A DNA stretch of 64,000 nt from Clostridiales bacterium (GTDB lineage Bacteria > Bacillota > Clostridia > Oscillospirales > Oscillospiraceae): NCBI GenBank assembly GCA_019415645.1, contig DXYV01000002.1, forward strand, positions 73,874 through 137,873, given 5' to 3'. The number at the start of each line of letters is the position of its first letter. The first letter of the stretch is position 1. Below the pieces are notes generated by a model, which was given only the letters and a program-made list of their open reading frames with translations, was not told where the DNA came from and did not search any database. Of this stretch, positions 34,948 through 44,043 are shown piece by piece. The position numbers and the translations under genes are program-made.

Positions 34948-35736
34948 ATGAAGGAAAAACAAGCGCTTTTGGCGGTGTCCTTCGGCACCAGCTACCCGGA
35001 GACCCTGGAAAAGACCATCCAGGCCATTGAGACCGACCTGGGGGCGGCCTTTCCGGCGCGCACCCTCCGCCGGGCCTTCACCAGCGGAATGATCCTGAAG
35101 GTGTGGCGGGACCGGGATGGAATCGAGATGGATGACGTGCCCCAGGCGCTGACGCGGCTGGAGGAGGAGGGCTGCACCGATGTGATTCTCCAGCCCACTC
35201 ACATCATGAACGGCGAGGAGTTCGATAAGCTCACGGTCCAGGCCGCCCCCTTTGCCGGGCGGATGAAGCTGGCGGTGGGCGACCCGCTGCTGACCCGGAC
35301 CGAGGACTACAAGGCCGTGGCGGCGGCCCTGACGGCGGCTCTGGAGCCGCCGGCGGAGGACGAGGCGCTGGTGTTTATGGGCCACGGCACCGACCATCAC
35401 GCCAACTCCGCCTATACCCAGATGGAATATGTCTTTCACGACCTGGGGTGGAAGCGGGTCTTTTTCGGCACCGTGGAGGGGTATCCCGAGCTGGAGGAGG
35501 CCTTCCGGCGGCTGGCAGAGCAGCCGCAGATCAAGCGGGTGCGCTTGCAGCCCTTTATGGTGGTGGCGGGTGACCACGCGATCCACGACATGGCCGGGCC
35601 GGAGCCGGACTCCTGGAAGTCCCGGCTGGAGAAGGCAGGCTACACGGTTACCTGCGTGCTCAAGGGTCTGGGCGAGTACCCGGGAATCCGGGCTGTGTTC
35701 GCCGAGCACGCCCGCCGGGCCGGACAGACGGAGTAA
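34948..35736 (+). CDS. cbiK: Sirohydrochlorin cobaltochelatase
   Basis: 262 residues of the CbiK class II chelatase family. Metal-binding histidines correspond to His146 in FMGHGTDHHAN and His210 in VVAGDHAIHDMAG. Inserting cobalt early marks the anaerobic pathway. No secretion signal is present, so it is the cytoplasmic biosynthetic form. AAAGGAG precedes the ATG. Confidence 0.93.
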   Translation: MKEKQALLAVSFGTSYPETLEKTIQAIETDLGAAFPARTLRRAFTSGMILKVWRDRDGIEMDDVPQALTRLEEEGCTDVILQPTHIMNGEEFDKLTVQAAPFAGRMKLAVGDPLLTRTEDYKAVAAALTAALEPPAEDEALVFMGHGTDHHANSAYTQMEYVFHDLGWKRVFFGTVEGYPELEEAFRRLAEQPQIKRVRLQPFMVVAGDHAIHDMAGPEPDSWKSRLEKAGYTVTCVLKGLGEYPGIRAVFAEHARRAGQTE

Positions 35737-35817
35737 ACAATGGACGCGCGGCGCCGCCTGACGGCCAGGCCGGCGGCAGACGGGAGATCAAAGAAAGAAT
35801 AGGGGAGCACAGAGGTT

Positions 35818-36510
35818 ATGGAACGGAAGAATGGTAAACTGTATGGCGTGGGGGTGGGCCCCGGGGACCCGGAGCTGCTCACCCTGAAGGCGGCGCGCAT
35901 CCTGCGGCAGGCGGATGTGATCGCGGCGCCCGACAAGGGGGCGGGAGAGCAGACCGCCCTGAACATCGTCAAGGAGCTGGTGGAGGGCAAGCCGGTACTG
36001 CCCTGCGTCACGCCCATGGTGCGCGACAGGGCCATGCTGGACGCCTGCCACGATACGATCGCCGACCAGCTGTGCGCCCTGCTGGACGAGGGAAAGACGG
36101 TGGCCTTCATTACCCTGGGGGACCCCACGGTCTATTCCACCTATCTCTACATCCACAAGCGGGTACAGGCCCGGGGTTATGACGTGGAGCTGATTCCCGG
36201 CGTGCCCTCCTTCTGCGCGGTGGCCGCCCGGCTCAACCGCGCCCTGTGCGAGGGCTCGGAGCGGCTGCTCATCGTGCCCGCCTCCCACGATGCCTCCGAC
36301 TGCCTGGACATCCCGGCCAATAAGGTGTTCATGAAAGCGGGGAAGGGCATTCCCCAGCTCAAGCGCCAGCTGGCGGAGCACGGCCTGCTGGAGCAGGCGG
36401 CTATGGTGGAGAACTGCGGTATGGCCGGCGAGCGGGTCTGGCCCAGCTTGGCGCAGGCCCAGGAGGACCCGGGCTATTTCTCCATCGTCCTGGTCAAGGA
36501 GGGGGACTGA
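35818..36510 (+). CDS. cbiL: Cobalt-precorrin-2 (C20)-methyltransferase
   Basis: 230 residues, SAM-dependent methylase with GVGVGPGDPELLTLKAAR at the N-terminus and a TLGDPTVYSTYLYIH motif typical of CobI/CbiL. The 81-base gap before it is the longest inside the operon and shows only an imperfect GC hairpin. Confidence 0.93.
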   Translation: MERKNGKLYGVGVGPGDPELLTLKAARILRQADVIAAPDKGAGEQTALNIVKELVEGKPVLPCVTPMVRDRAMLDACHDTIADQLCALLDEGKTVAFITLGDPTVYSTYLYIHKRVQARGYDVELIPGVPSFCAVAARLNRALCEGSERLLIVPASHDASDCLDIPANKVFMKAGKGIPQLKRQLAEHGLLEQAAMVENCGMAGERVWPSLAQAQEDPGYFSIVLVKEGD

Positions 36511-36512
36511 CC

Positions 36513-37766
36513 ATGGGGCTGTTTCTGTCCGCCCTGGAGCACAGCCGGGTGCCCATTCAGGTGCGGGAGATCCTCTCCTTTACCCGGGCGGTGACGGAGA
36601 AGCTGGCCGGCCGGGTGGCCCGGATGGAGGGCGTGTCCGGCTGCGTGCTCCTGTCCACCTGCAACCGGACGGAGCTGTATGTCTCGTCGGAGGAGGAACA
36701 GGACCCGGGCCGGCTGCTGTGTGCGGCGGCGGAGGTGGACTACGCTCCCTTTGCCGAAGCCTTTTATACCTGCCGGGGAGAGGAGACGGTACGCCACCTG
36801 ATGGAGGTGGCGGCCGGCCTGCGCTCCCGCATCTGGGGTGAGGACCAGATCATCGCCCAGGTAAAGGATGCCATCGTGGTGGCCCGGTCCGCCGGAGCCG
36901 CCGATTCCGTGCTGGAGACCCTGTTCCGTACCGCCGTCTCCGCCGGAAAAGAGATTCGCGCCACCCTGCGCATGACCGCCGTTCCAAGCTCCGCCGCCTC
37001 CAAGGCGGTGGAGCTGCTGGAGCAGTACGCAGGCCCCCTGGCCGGCAAGCAGGCCATGGTCATCGGAAACGGGGAGATGGGCCGGCTGGCGGCCGGCCTG
37101 CTGCGGGACCGGGGCTGCGGGGTGACGGTGACTCTGCGTACCTACCGCCACGGGGAGACCGTAGTGCCCGCAGGCTGCCGGGTGGCGGCCTACGAGGACC
37201 GGTTCGATCAGATGGACGGCATGGACCTGCTCCTCTCTGCCACCACCAGCCCCCATTACACGGTCACCGCCGACGCAGTGGCCCGGCAGATTCACCCGCC
37301 CCGCTGGATGGTGGACCTGGCTATTCCCCGGGACATCCAGCCGGAGACAGAGGGAATCAAGGGGGTCCGGGTGTTCAATGTAGACGATCTGGAGGGCTGC
37401 GCCCCCCAGCGGGAGGTCCCGCCCAAAGCCCGGGAGATCTTGCAGCGGCGGGAGGAGCAGTTTTACCGCTGGCTCAATTACAGGGACTGTATGCCCGCGC
37501 TGGAGCAGCTGAAACAGGCGGTGGAGGAGCGGGTCCTCACCGCCCGGGAGCTGGAGGACGGCCTGGACCCGGCGGAGCTGGTGGAGCTGGCGGTGGGCCG
37601 GACCATCGACCTGCTGGCGGGCAGCCTGTCTGAGCAGTTCACCCCGGAGCTGCTGGAGCAGACCGTGCGGAAGATTCGCGCCCACACCACGGCGAAGCCG
37701 GTGCTGGGCCGGGAGGAGGAGCGCCATGGAACCCAGGAAGTACCCCAGATTTCCCCTGTTTCTTGA
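36513..37766 (+). CDS. hemA: Glutamyl-tRNA reductase
   Basis: 417 residues. First committed step of C5-pathway tetrapyrrole synthesis, reducing glutamyl-tRNA to glutamate-1-semialdehyde. The catalytic nucleophile is Cys50 in LLSTCNRTELY. The NADPH domain has VIGNGEMGRLAAGLL, where the last positions vary slightly from the usual GAGxMG, and a C-terminal dimerisation helix follows. Two bases after cbiL; its end overlaps the next gene by 41 bases. Confidence 0.94.
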   Translation: MGLFLSALEHSRVPIQVREILSFTRAVTEKLAGRVARMEGVSGCVLLSTCNRTELYVSSEEEQDPGRLLCAAAEVDYAPFAEAFYTCRGEETVRHLMEVAAGLRSRIWGEDQIIAQVKDAIVVARSAGAADSVLETLFRTAVSAGKEIRATLRMTAVPSSAASKAVELLEQYAGPLAGKQAMVIGNGEMGRLAAGLLRDRGCGVTVTLRTYRHGETVVPAGCRVAAYEDRFDQMDGMDLLLSATTSPHYTVTADAVARQIHPPRWMVDLAIPRDIQPETEGIKGVRVFNVDDLEGCAPQREVPPKAREILQRREEQFYRWLNYRDCMPALEQLKQAVEERVLTARELEDGLDPAELVELAVGRTIDLLAGSLSEQFTPELLEQTVRKIRAHTTAKPVLGREEERHGTQEVPQISPVS

Positions 37767-38178
37767 TCTGACGGACAAGCCGGTGGTGGTGGTGGGCGGC
37801 GGGACCATCGCCCTGCGCCGAGTGGAGACTCTGCTGCGATTCGGGGCGGCGGTGACGGTGATCTCTTCCTCCCTGGCCCGGCCGGTGGAGGGAATCCGCT
37901 ATGTGGCCCGCCGGTATGAGCCCGGCGATTTGTCCGGAGCGTTCCTGGCGGTGGCGGCCACCAGCAGCCGGAAGGTCAACCGGCAGATCGGCCAGGAGGC
38001 CAGGAACCTGGGGATTCCGGTCAGTGTAGCCGACCGGGCTGAGGAGTGCACCTTCTTTTTCCCTGCGGTCTGTCAGGGCGGAGGACTGGTCGCCGGGGTG
38101 GTGTCCGACGGGACCGACCACCATAAGACCGCCCGGGCGGCCAAGGCCATCCGCAAGTGCTTGGAGGAATTGGAATGA
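37726..38178 (+). CDS. Precorrin-2 dehydrogenase (Met8/CysG N-terminal type)
   Basis: 150 residues, a minimal siroheme-synthase N-terminal module with the NAD-binding VVVVGGGTIALRR at residues 19-31 and FFFPAVCQGGGLVAGV. It oxidises precorrin-2 to sirohydrochlorin, the substrate of CbiK. It lacks the longer C-terminal helical part of Met8-type chelatases, so it probably acts only as the dehydrogenase. GGGAGGAGG precedes the ATG inside the end of hemA. Confidence 0.88.
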   Translation: MEPRKYPRFPLFLDLTDKPVVVVGGGTIALRRVETLLRFGAAVTVISSSLARPVEGIRYVARRYEPGDLSGAFLAVAATSSRKVNRQIGQEARNLGIPVSVADRAEECTFFFPAVCQGGGLVAGVVSDGTDHHKTARAAKAIRKCLEELE

Positions 38179-39044
38179 GGAACATTCGTGTAGGCAGTCG
38201 GGACAGCCGGCTGGCCGTGATACAGGCTCAGCAGGTCATGGAGGCCATCCGCGGGGCGGGCTGGAACGCAGAGCTGGTGACCATGAAGACCACAGGAGAT
38301 CAGATTTTGGACCGCACCCTGGAGCAGATCGGCGGCAAGGGCCTGTTTGTCAAGGAGCTGGACGCGGCTCTGCTGGAGGGGCGGGTGGATGTAACGGTCC
38401 ACAGCAGCAAGGACCTGCCCATGGAGACCGACCCGCGGCTGCCTCTGGCGGCCTTTTCCCGGCGGGAGGACCCCCGGGATGTGCTGGTGCTGCCCCAGGG
38501 TGCGGCGGGTCTGGACCCGGCCAAGCCCATCGGCTGCGCCTCGCAGCGCCGGGCGATTCAGCTCAAAGCCCTGTTCCCCGGTATGGAGGTAGCTCCGGTC
38601 CGGGGGAACGTGCTGACCCGCCTGCGCAAGCTGGACGAGGGGCAGTTCTCCGCCCTGGTGCTGGCAGCCGCCGGCCTGCGGCGGCTGGGGCTGGAGGAAA
38701 GAATCAGCCGGTATTTTTCCACGGAGGAGCTGCTCCCGGCGGCCGGTCAGGGCATCCTGGCGGCCCAGGTCCGGGCGGGGGAGGACGTGTCCTTTCTGAC
38801 CGCCTTCCACGACCGGGACGCAGCGGACTGCCTGGCCGCGGAGCGGGCCTTTGTCCGGACGCTGGATGGGGGCTGCACCGCCCCGGTGGCGGCCCACGCC
38901 GTGCTGGCGGGCAGCCGGCTGACCCTGCGCGGGCTGAATGTGGACGGGCAGGGCTATTGGATCGAGACCATCACCGGCCCCCGTAGCCAGGCGGAGACCC
39001 TGGGCAGGACGCTGGCAGAGCAGATGAGGAGGAGAGACCCATGA
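38175..39044 (+). CDS. hemC: Porphobilinogen deaminase (hydroxymethylbilane synthase)
   Basis: 289 residues. The dipyrromethane cofactor attaches to Cys234 in LDGGCTAPVAA. Arginine-rich substrate motifs (GSRDSRLAVIQ, ASQRRAIQL) and VHSSKDLP are intact. The ATG at 38175 forms an ATGA overlap with the upstream stop; an earlier GTG in the same frame is unlikely. It is slightly short at the C-terminus compared with the usual 305-315 residues. Confidence 0.94.
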   Translation: MRNIRVGSRDSRLAVIQAQQVMEAIRGAGWNAELVTMKTTGDQILDRTLEQIGGKGLFVKELDAALLEGRVDVTVHSSKDLPMETDPRLPLAAFSRREDPRDVLVLPQGAAGLDPAKPIGCASQRRAIQLKALFPGMEVAPVRGNVLTRLRKLDEGQFSALVLAAAGLRRLGLEERISRYFSTEELLPAAGQGILAAQVRAGEDVSFLTAFHDRDAADCLAAERAFVRTLDGGCTAPVAAHAVLAGSRLTLRGLNVDGQGYWIETITGPRSQAETLGRTLAEQMRRRDP

Positions 39045-40528
39045 GCGGACAAGTCATTCTGGTGGGCGCGGGCCCCGGGGACCCCGGCCTGCTGACCCTT
39101 AAGGGCAGACAGGCCCTGGAAGAGGCCCAGGTGGTGGTCTACGACCGGCTGGTGAGTCCGGCCATTCTGGAGCTGATTCCCCCGGCGGCGGAGCGAATTA
39201 ATGTGGGGAAGGAGGCCTCCCACCACCCGGTGCCCCAGGAGCAGATCAACCAAATTCTGCTGGAGCAGGCGCAGGCGGGCAAGCGGGTGGTGCGCCTGAA
39301 GGGCGGCGACCCCTTCCTCTTCGGCCGGGGAGGGGAGGAGCTGGAGCTGCTGGCGGAGCACCACATCCCCTTCCAGGTGGTGCCCGGCGTCACCTCGGCC
39401 CTGGCGGTGCCCGCCTATGGCGGGATTCCCGTGACCCACCGGGACTGCTGCTCCTCCCTGCATATCATCACCGGCCATGCCCGGGCGGGGAAAGAGCTGG
39501 ATCTGGACTTTCAAGCCCTGGTACGCACAAAGGGCACCCTGGTCTTTCTCATGGGCGTGACCGCCCTGCCCCAGATCTGTGCCGGACTGCTGGCAGCCGG
39601 AATGGACCCGGACACGCCGGCGGCTATCGTGGAGCGGGGGACGACCCCCGCCCAGCGGCGGCTGAGCGGCACGGTGGCCGATCTGCCCCGGCTGGCCCGG
39701 GAGCACCAGGTGGTCAGTCCGGCCATCAGCATCGTAGGAGGGGTGTGCGCCCTGGCCGAGCGGTTCGACTGGTTTGACGCCCTCCCCCTGAAAGGCAGGC
39801 GAATCGTGGTCACCCGCCCCAAAGAGCGGGCGGGCACCCTGTCCCGCCGCCTGCGGGAGCTGGGGGCCGACGTGTGGGAGTACCCCTGCATCGAGACGGT
39901 CCCCCTGGACCCGTGCCCGGAGCTGGCGCGCGCTCTGGAGGGGCTGGACGCCTATGAATGGCTGGCCTTTACCAGTCCGGCCGGCGTCAAAACGGCGCTG
40001 GAGGCGCTGGCCCGGTCCGGGCGGGACGTCCGTGCCCTGGCCCCGGTGAAGCTGGCCGCCCTGGGCGCGGGGACGGCCCGGGAGCTGAAGGCCTTTGGAC
40101 TGCGGGCCGACTATGTGCCGGAGGTCTATGACGCGTGCCACCTGGGCGAGGGACTGGCCCAGATGGCACGGGGCCGGGTGCTTATCCTGCGGGCCGAGCT
40201 GGGCTCTCCCGACTTGACGGAAGCCCTGACCCGTGGTAACATCCCTTACGATGACGTGGCCATCTATGAGACCCGGCTGGAACAGGAGCAAGCGCCCGCC
40301 CTGCGGCAGGCGCTGGAGGACGGGGCGATCGACTGGGTGACCTTTACCAGCGCCTCCACGGTCCGGGGCTTCGCGGCCTCGGTGGGAGAGGACTTTGCTT
40401 TTTCCCGGGTGCGGGGCGCCTGTATCGGACCTCAGACGGCCGCGGAGGCCGGGCGGTACGGAATCCGCACCGCTGTGGCGGAGCGGGCGGCCATGGATGA
40501 CCTGATTCAGCTGATTTTAGAGAAATAA
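39041..40528 (+). CDS. cobA-hemD: Fused uroporphyrinogen-III C-methyltransferase and uroporphyrinogen-III synthase
   Basis: 495 residues. Residues 1-245 are the CobA/SUMT domain (GAGPGDPGLLTLKGRQALE, VVRLKGGDPFLFGRGGEE). Residues about 250-495 are the HemD domain (VVTRPKERAGTLSRRLREL, WVTFTSASTVRGF). HemD closes the ring and CobA methylates C2 and C7 to precorrin-2. The fusion is common in Clostridia. Confidence 0.95.
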   Translation: MSGQVILVGAGPGDPGLLTLKGRQALEEAQVVVYDRLVSPAILELIPPAAERINVGKEASHHPVPQEQINQILLEQAQAGKRVVRLKGGDPFLFGRGGEELELLAEHHIPFQVVPGVTSALAVPAYGGIPVTHRDCCSSLHIITGHARAGKELDLDFQALVRTKGTLVFLMGVTALPQICAGLLAAGMDPDTPAAIVERGTTPAQRRLSGTVADLPRLAREHQVVSPAISIVGGVCALAERFDWFDALPLKGRRIVVTRPKERAGTLSRRLRELGADVWEYPCIETVPLDPCPELARALEGLDAYEWLAFTSPAGVKTALEALARSGRDVRALAPVKLAALGAGTARELKAFGLRADYVPEVYDACHLGEGLAQMARGRVLILRAELGSPDLTEALTRGNIPYDDVAIYETRLEQEQAPALRQALEDGAIDWVTFTSASTVRGFAASVGEDFAFSRVRGACIGPQTAAEAGRYGIRTAVAERAAMDDLIQLILEK

Positions 40529-40538
40529 GGTGTGCAAT

Positions 40539-41522
40539 ATGGAACTGACCATTCGCCCCCGCCGTCTGCGGAGCAGCGACTCCCTGCGGCATATGGTGCG
40601 GGAGACCCGTATGTCCCCCGACAGTCTGATTTACCCGATCTTTGTGGACGAGACCCTCTCCGGCCGCCGGCCCATTCCCTCCCTGGAGGGACAGTATCAC
40701 TATGGCCTGGACTGCGTGTGCGACGCGGTGCGGGAGTGTCTGGAGGCGGGCGTGGGCCGCTGCATCCTCTTTGGCCTGCCCGCCCGCAAGGACGCGCTGG
40801 GCTCCTCCGCCTGGGACGGGCAGGGCGTGGTCCAGCAGGCCATCCGCGCCATCAAGGCCACATATCCGGACTTCTACGTGATCACCGACGTGTGCATGTG
40901 CGAATACACGGACCACGGCCACTGCGGAGCCCTGTGCGGCCATGAGGTGGACAACGACAAGACGCTGAAGCTGCTGGCCAAGACCGCCCTCTCCCATGCC
41001 CAGGCGGGAGCGGACATGGTGGCGCCTTCCGACATGATGGACGGCCGGGTGGCCGCCATTCGGGCGGCGCTGGATGAGAATGGATTCCAGAACGTGCCTA
41101 TTCTGTCCTACTCGGCCAAATACGCCTCCGCCTTCTACGGCCCCTTCCGGGCGGCGGCGGGCTCTGCGCCCTCCTTCGGCGACCGGAAGAGTTACCAGAT
41201 GGACCCCCACAACCGGAAAGAGGCCCTGAAGGAGTGCGCCCTGGATGTGGAGGAGGGGGCCGACCTGCTGATGGTCAAGCCCGCCCTGGCCTATCTGGAT
41301 GTGATTCGGGAGTGCGCGGACGCCTTTGAGCTGCCCCTGTGCGCTTATTCCGTGTCCGGCGAGTACGCCATGATCAAGGCGGCGGCGGCCGCCGGCCTGA
41401 TCGACGAATACCGTGTCATGTGCGAGAGCGCCGTGTCGGTATTCCGGGCGGGGGCCAATCTGCTCATCACCTATTACGCCAAGGAGCTGGCTCAGGCCAT
41501 GAAGAAAGGGGACATCGGCTGA
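40539..41522 (+). CDS. hemB: Delta-aminolevulinic acid dehydratase (porphobilinogen synthase)
   Basis: 327 residues. The catalytic zinc site is Cys119, Cys121 and Cys129 (DVCMCEYTDHGHC). Schiff-base lysines are Lys194 (SAKYAS) and Lys247 (LMVKPAL). It therefore belongs to the zinc-dependent class. The ATG at 40539 has AAGGTG upstream. It overlaps hemL by one base. Confidence 0.96.
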   Translation: MELTIRPRRLRSSDSLRHMVRETRMSPDSLIYPIFVDETLSGRRPIPSLEGQYHYGLDCVCDAVRECLEAGVGRCILFGLPARKDALGSSAWDGQGVVQQAIRAIKATYPDFYVITDVCMCEYTDHGHCGALCGHEVDNDKTLKLLAKTALSHAQAGADMVAPSDMMDGRVAAIRAALDENGFQNVPILSYSAKYASAFYGPFRAAAGSAPSFGDRKSYQMDPHNRKEALKECALDVEEGADLLMVKPALAYLDVIRECADAFELPLCAYSVSGEYAMIKAAAAAGLIDEYRVMCESAVSVFRAGANLLITYYAKELAQAMKKGDIG

Positions 41523-42802
41523 TGGACCGTTCGGAACAGCTGTTTGAAGAAGCGAAGCGGGTGCTGCCCGGCGGAGTCAATTCCCCGGTGCGGGCCTACC
41601 GGGCGGTGGGCATGGCCCCCCGCTTTATCACCCGGGCCGACGGGGCCTATCTCTGGGATGAGGACGGCAGGCGGTACCTGGACTACGTCTGTTCCTGGGG
41701 TCCCATGATTCTGGGGCACAACCACCCGGTCATCCGGGAGGCGGTGGAGCGGGCGGTCCAGGACGGCCTTTCCTTCGGCGCGCCGACCCGCCGGGAGGTG
41801 GAGATCGCCGAGCTGATGGTGGAACTGGTGCCGGGCATCGAGATGGTGCGCATGGTCAACTCGGGCACCGAGGCGGTCATGTCTGCCCTGCGGCTGGCCC
41901 GGGGCGCCACCGGACGGGAGAAGCTCATCAAATTTGAGGGCTGTTATCACGGACACTCCGACTGTATGCTGGTGAACGCCGGGTCCTCTGCCCTGGCGGG
42001 CGGACATCCCTCGTCCGCCGGTGTGCCGGTGGGCGCGGCCAAGGATACGCTGACGGCCCAGTTCAACGACCTGGACAGCGTCCGGGCCCTGCTGGAGGAG
42101 AATCCCGGCCAGGTGGCGGCGGTGATCGTGGAGCCGGTGGCCGCCAATATGGGCGTGGTGGGACCCGCACCCGGATTTCTGGAGGGCCTGCGGGCCCTGT
42201 GCGACCAGCACGGAGCGCTGCTGATCTTTGATGAGGTCATCACCGGATTCCGACTGGCGCTGGGCGGCGCCCAGGCATATTTCGGCGTGCAGGCCGACCT
42301 GGTGACCTTCGGCAAGATCATCGGCGGCGGTATGCCGGTGGGGGCTTACTGCGGCAGCCGGGCCCTGATGGAGCAGGTGGCCCCCTGCGGCCCGGTGTAT
42401 CAGGCGGGAACGCTGTCGGGCAATCCGGTGGCTATGGCGGCCGGGCTGGCTCAGCTGCGCTACCTCCAGGCCCATCCGGAGGTCTACGACCAGATCGGCC
42501 GCTTTGCTCTTCGGCTGGCAGAGGGAATGCGGGACCTGGCCAAACAGGCCGGCGTGCCGGTGCAGATCAATCAGATCGGCTCCCTGCTGGCCCCCTTCTT
42601 CACGCCAACCGCGGTGACCTCCTTCACCGACGCCAAGGGCAGCGACGTGGGACGCTATGCCCGCTATTTCCAGGGAATGCTGGAGCACGGCGTGGCCCTG
42701 GCCCCCGCTCAGTTCGAGGCCATGTTCGTCTCCGCCGCCCACGGCGAGGCGGAGCTGAATGCCACGCTGGCGGCAGTGGAACAGACCTTTGCCGCCCTGT
42801 AA
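41522..42802 (+). CDS. hemL: Glutamate-1-semialdehyde 2,1-aminomutase
   Basis: 426 residues of class III aminotransferase fold. The PLP lysine is Lys265 in TFGKIIGGGMPVGAY. GGVNSPVRA near the N-terminus is diagnostic. It converts glutamate-1-semialdehyde to 5-aminolevulinate, pairing with HemA. Last gene of the riboswitch-controlled operon; a strong terminator follows. Confidence 0.96.
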   Translation: MDRSEQLFEEAKRVLPGGVNSPVRAYRAVGMAPRFITRADGAYLWDEDGRRYLDYVCSWGPMILGHNHPVIREAVERAVQDGLSFGAPTRREVEIAELMVELVPGIEMVRMVNSGTEAVMSALRLARGATGREKLIKFEGCYHGHSDCMLVNAGSSALAGGHPSSAGVPVGAAKDTLTAQFNDLDSVRALLEENPGQVAAVIVEPVAANMGVVGPAPGFLEGLRALCDQHGALLIFDEVITGFRLALGGAQAYFGVQADLVTFGKIIGGGMPVGAYCGSRALMEQVAPCGPVYQAGTLSGNPVAMAAGLAQLRYLQAHPEVYDQIGRFALRLAEGMRDLAKQAGVPVQINQIGSLLAPFFTPTAVTSFTDAKGSDVGRYARYFQGMLEHGVALAPAQFEAMFVSAAHGEAELNATLAAVEQTFAAL

Positions 42803-42815
42803 AAGACAACAAAAG

Positions 42816-42855
42816 AGAGCCTGGGTTTTCCAACGGGAAAACCCAGGCTCTTTTT
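42816..42855. terminator. Terminator at the end of the cobalamin operon
   Basis: A perfect 16-base-pair stem (42816-42831 with 42836-42851) with an AACG loop is followed by TTTTT. It stands between convergent genes and probably serves both. Confidence 0.92.
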
Positions 42856-42886
42856 GATTGAAATTTGTTTGGGATGGGTTCCGCCC

Positions 42887-43948
42887 TCAGGGAATCAGAT
42901 AGAGGTCCAGCAGACGGGCCAGGTCGGCGGCGGGCAGATAGGTGCTGCCCTCCTGGGCCAGGCTGGCGGCAGAGAGGGTCAGATCCTGCCCGTTGACCTG
43001 TGCCGCATCGGCTCCGGCCACATAGGAGAACAGGACGGTGTCGCCCTCAGAGACCGTCATGGCCTTGGCGGCGTTATCCCAGGTCACCGTATAGCCAAGG
43101 GCCTCGCAGACCGCGCGAATGGGCAGGAAGAACTGCCCTTCGGAATTGGAGATGGCCTTGCTCTCCAGAGCCTGATCATTGACCAGTACGGTGCCGTCCT
43201 CAGAGGACTTCAGATAACCGGAGTAGATCGAGGGGAACACCAGCACCTTGGAGAGATTGCCGGAGGTATCGGTCCAGACCAGGATACGGGTACCGGGGGT
43301 CAGGTCGTTGACGGATACCTCGGTATTGTCGGGGTAGGACTGGATGGTAACTTCGTCCTTCAGAATATACTGGCGGTTGCCCTCCTCGTCCAGTTGATCG
43401 GTCAGGTTGAAGGTAAGGTCCACGCCCTGATCCGTGGAGAGCGTGGCACTGATGAGATTGTTTTCCGTCATCAGCGTGGAGATCATGGTGCGGTCTGTGA
43501 TCTCATAATAGGCGGGAATTCCAAAATCGGCGGGAATGTTGCCAATGACCACATAAGCAGTAGCCTGGGGCGGCTCGCTTCTGGTCATAACGGGGCTGAC
43601 ATAGGCGTAGACCATTTCGCCGTCAGACAGATCATCCAGCGTGATGGGGGCGCCGCTCACGGCATCCAGGAAAATAATATTTTCGCCATGCAGGATGATT
43701 TCATTGATGACGCCGTCCATCTCGCCGGAATTTTTCAGCTGCAGGCCGCCGTCCTCCAGCTTGGTCAGCGTACCCCAGACGCGGACGGAGATGGGCTGGG
43801 CCGTATTTTCCTGCCCGCCGGTGGTCTCGCTGGCATCCGTGTCAGTGTTCGGATTGGAGGCGATCAGCGAAGGTGCGGCGGCACTGGCAACCGAGATCAG
43901 CAGAGCCGCGCATAGTGTAACAGGGAACAATCGTTTGAACCATTTCAT
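42887..43948 (-). CDS. Secreted protein with copper-amine-oxidase-N-type domain
   Basis: 353 residues. MKWFKRLFPVTLCAALLISV is a signal peptide, cut probably after ASAAA. The middle part (about 45-270) is rich in beta strands with no family that I recognise. The C-terminal 90 residues match the copper amine oxidase N-terminal-like fold found in clostridial surface proteins (FFLPIRAVCEALGYTVTWD, then VNGQDLTLSA). The start is fixed by GAAAGGATG just upstream. Likely extracellular or wall-associated; role unknown. Confidence 0.72.
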   Translation of the reverse strand: MKWFKRLFPVTLCAALLISVASAAAPSLIASNPNTDTDASETTGGQENTAQPISVRVWGTLTKLEDGGLQLKNSGEMDGVINEIILHGENIIFLDAVSGAPITLDDLSDGEMVYAYVSPVMTRSEPPQATAYVVIGNIPADFGIPAYYEITDRTMISTLMTENNLISATLSTDQGVDLTFNLTDQLDEEGNRQYILKDEVTIQSYPDNTEVSVNDLTPGTRILVWTDTSGNLSKVLVFPSIYSGYLKSSEDGTVLVNDQALESKAISNSEGQFFLPIRAVCEALGYTVTWDNAAKAMTVSEGDTVLFSYVAGADAAQVNGQDLTLSAASLAQEGSTYLPAADLARLLDLYLIP

Positions 43949-44043
43949 CGTTCTCATCCTTTCGGAACATCGAATTTGAAACGGGCGAATTTTCCCGTTC
44001 TGCTTACATAGACGGCAGCGCAGAACGAAAGTTCCCGAAAAAC

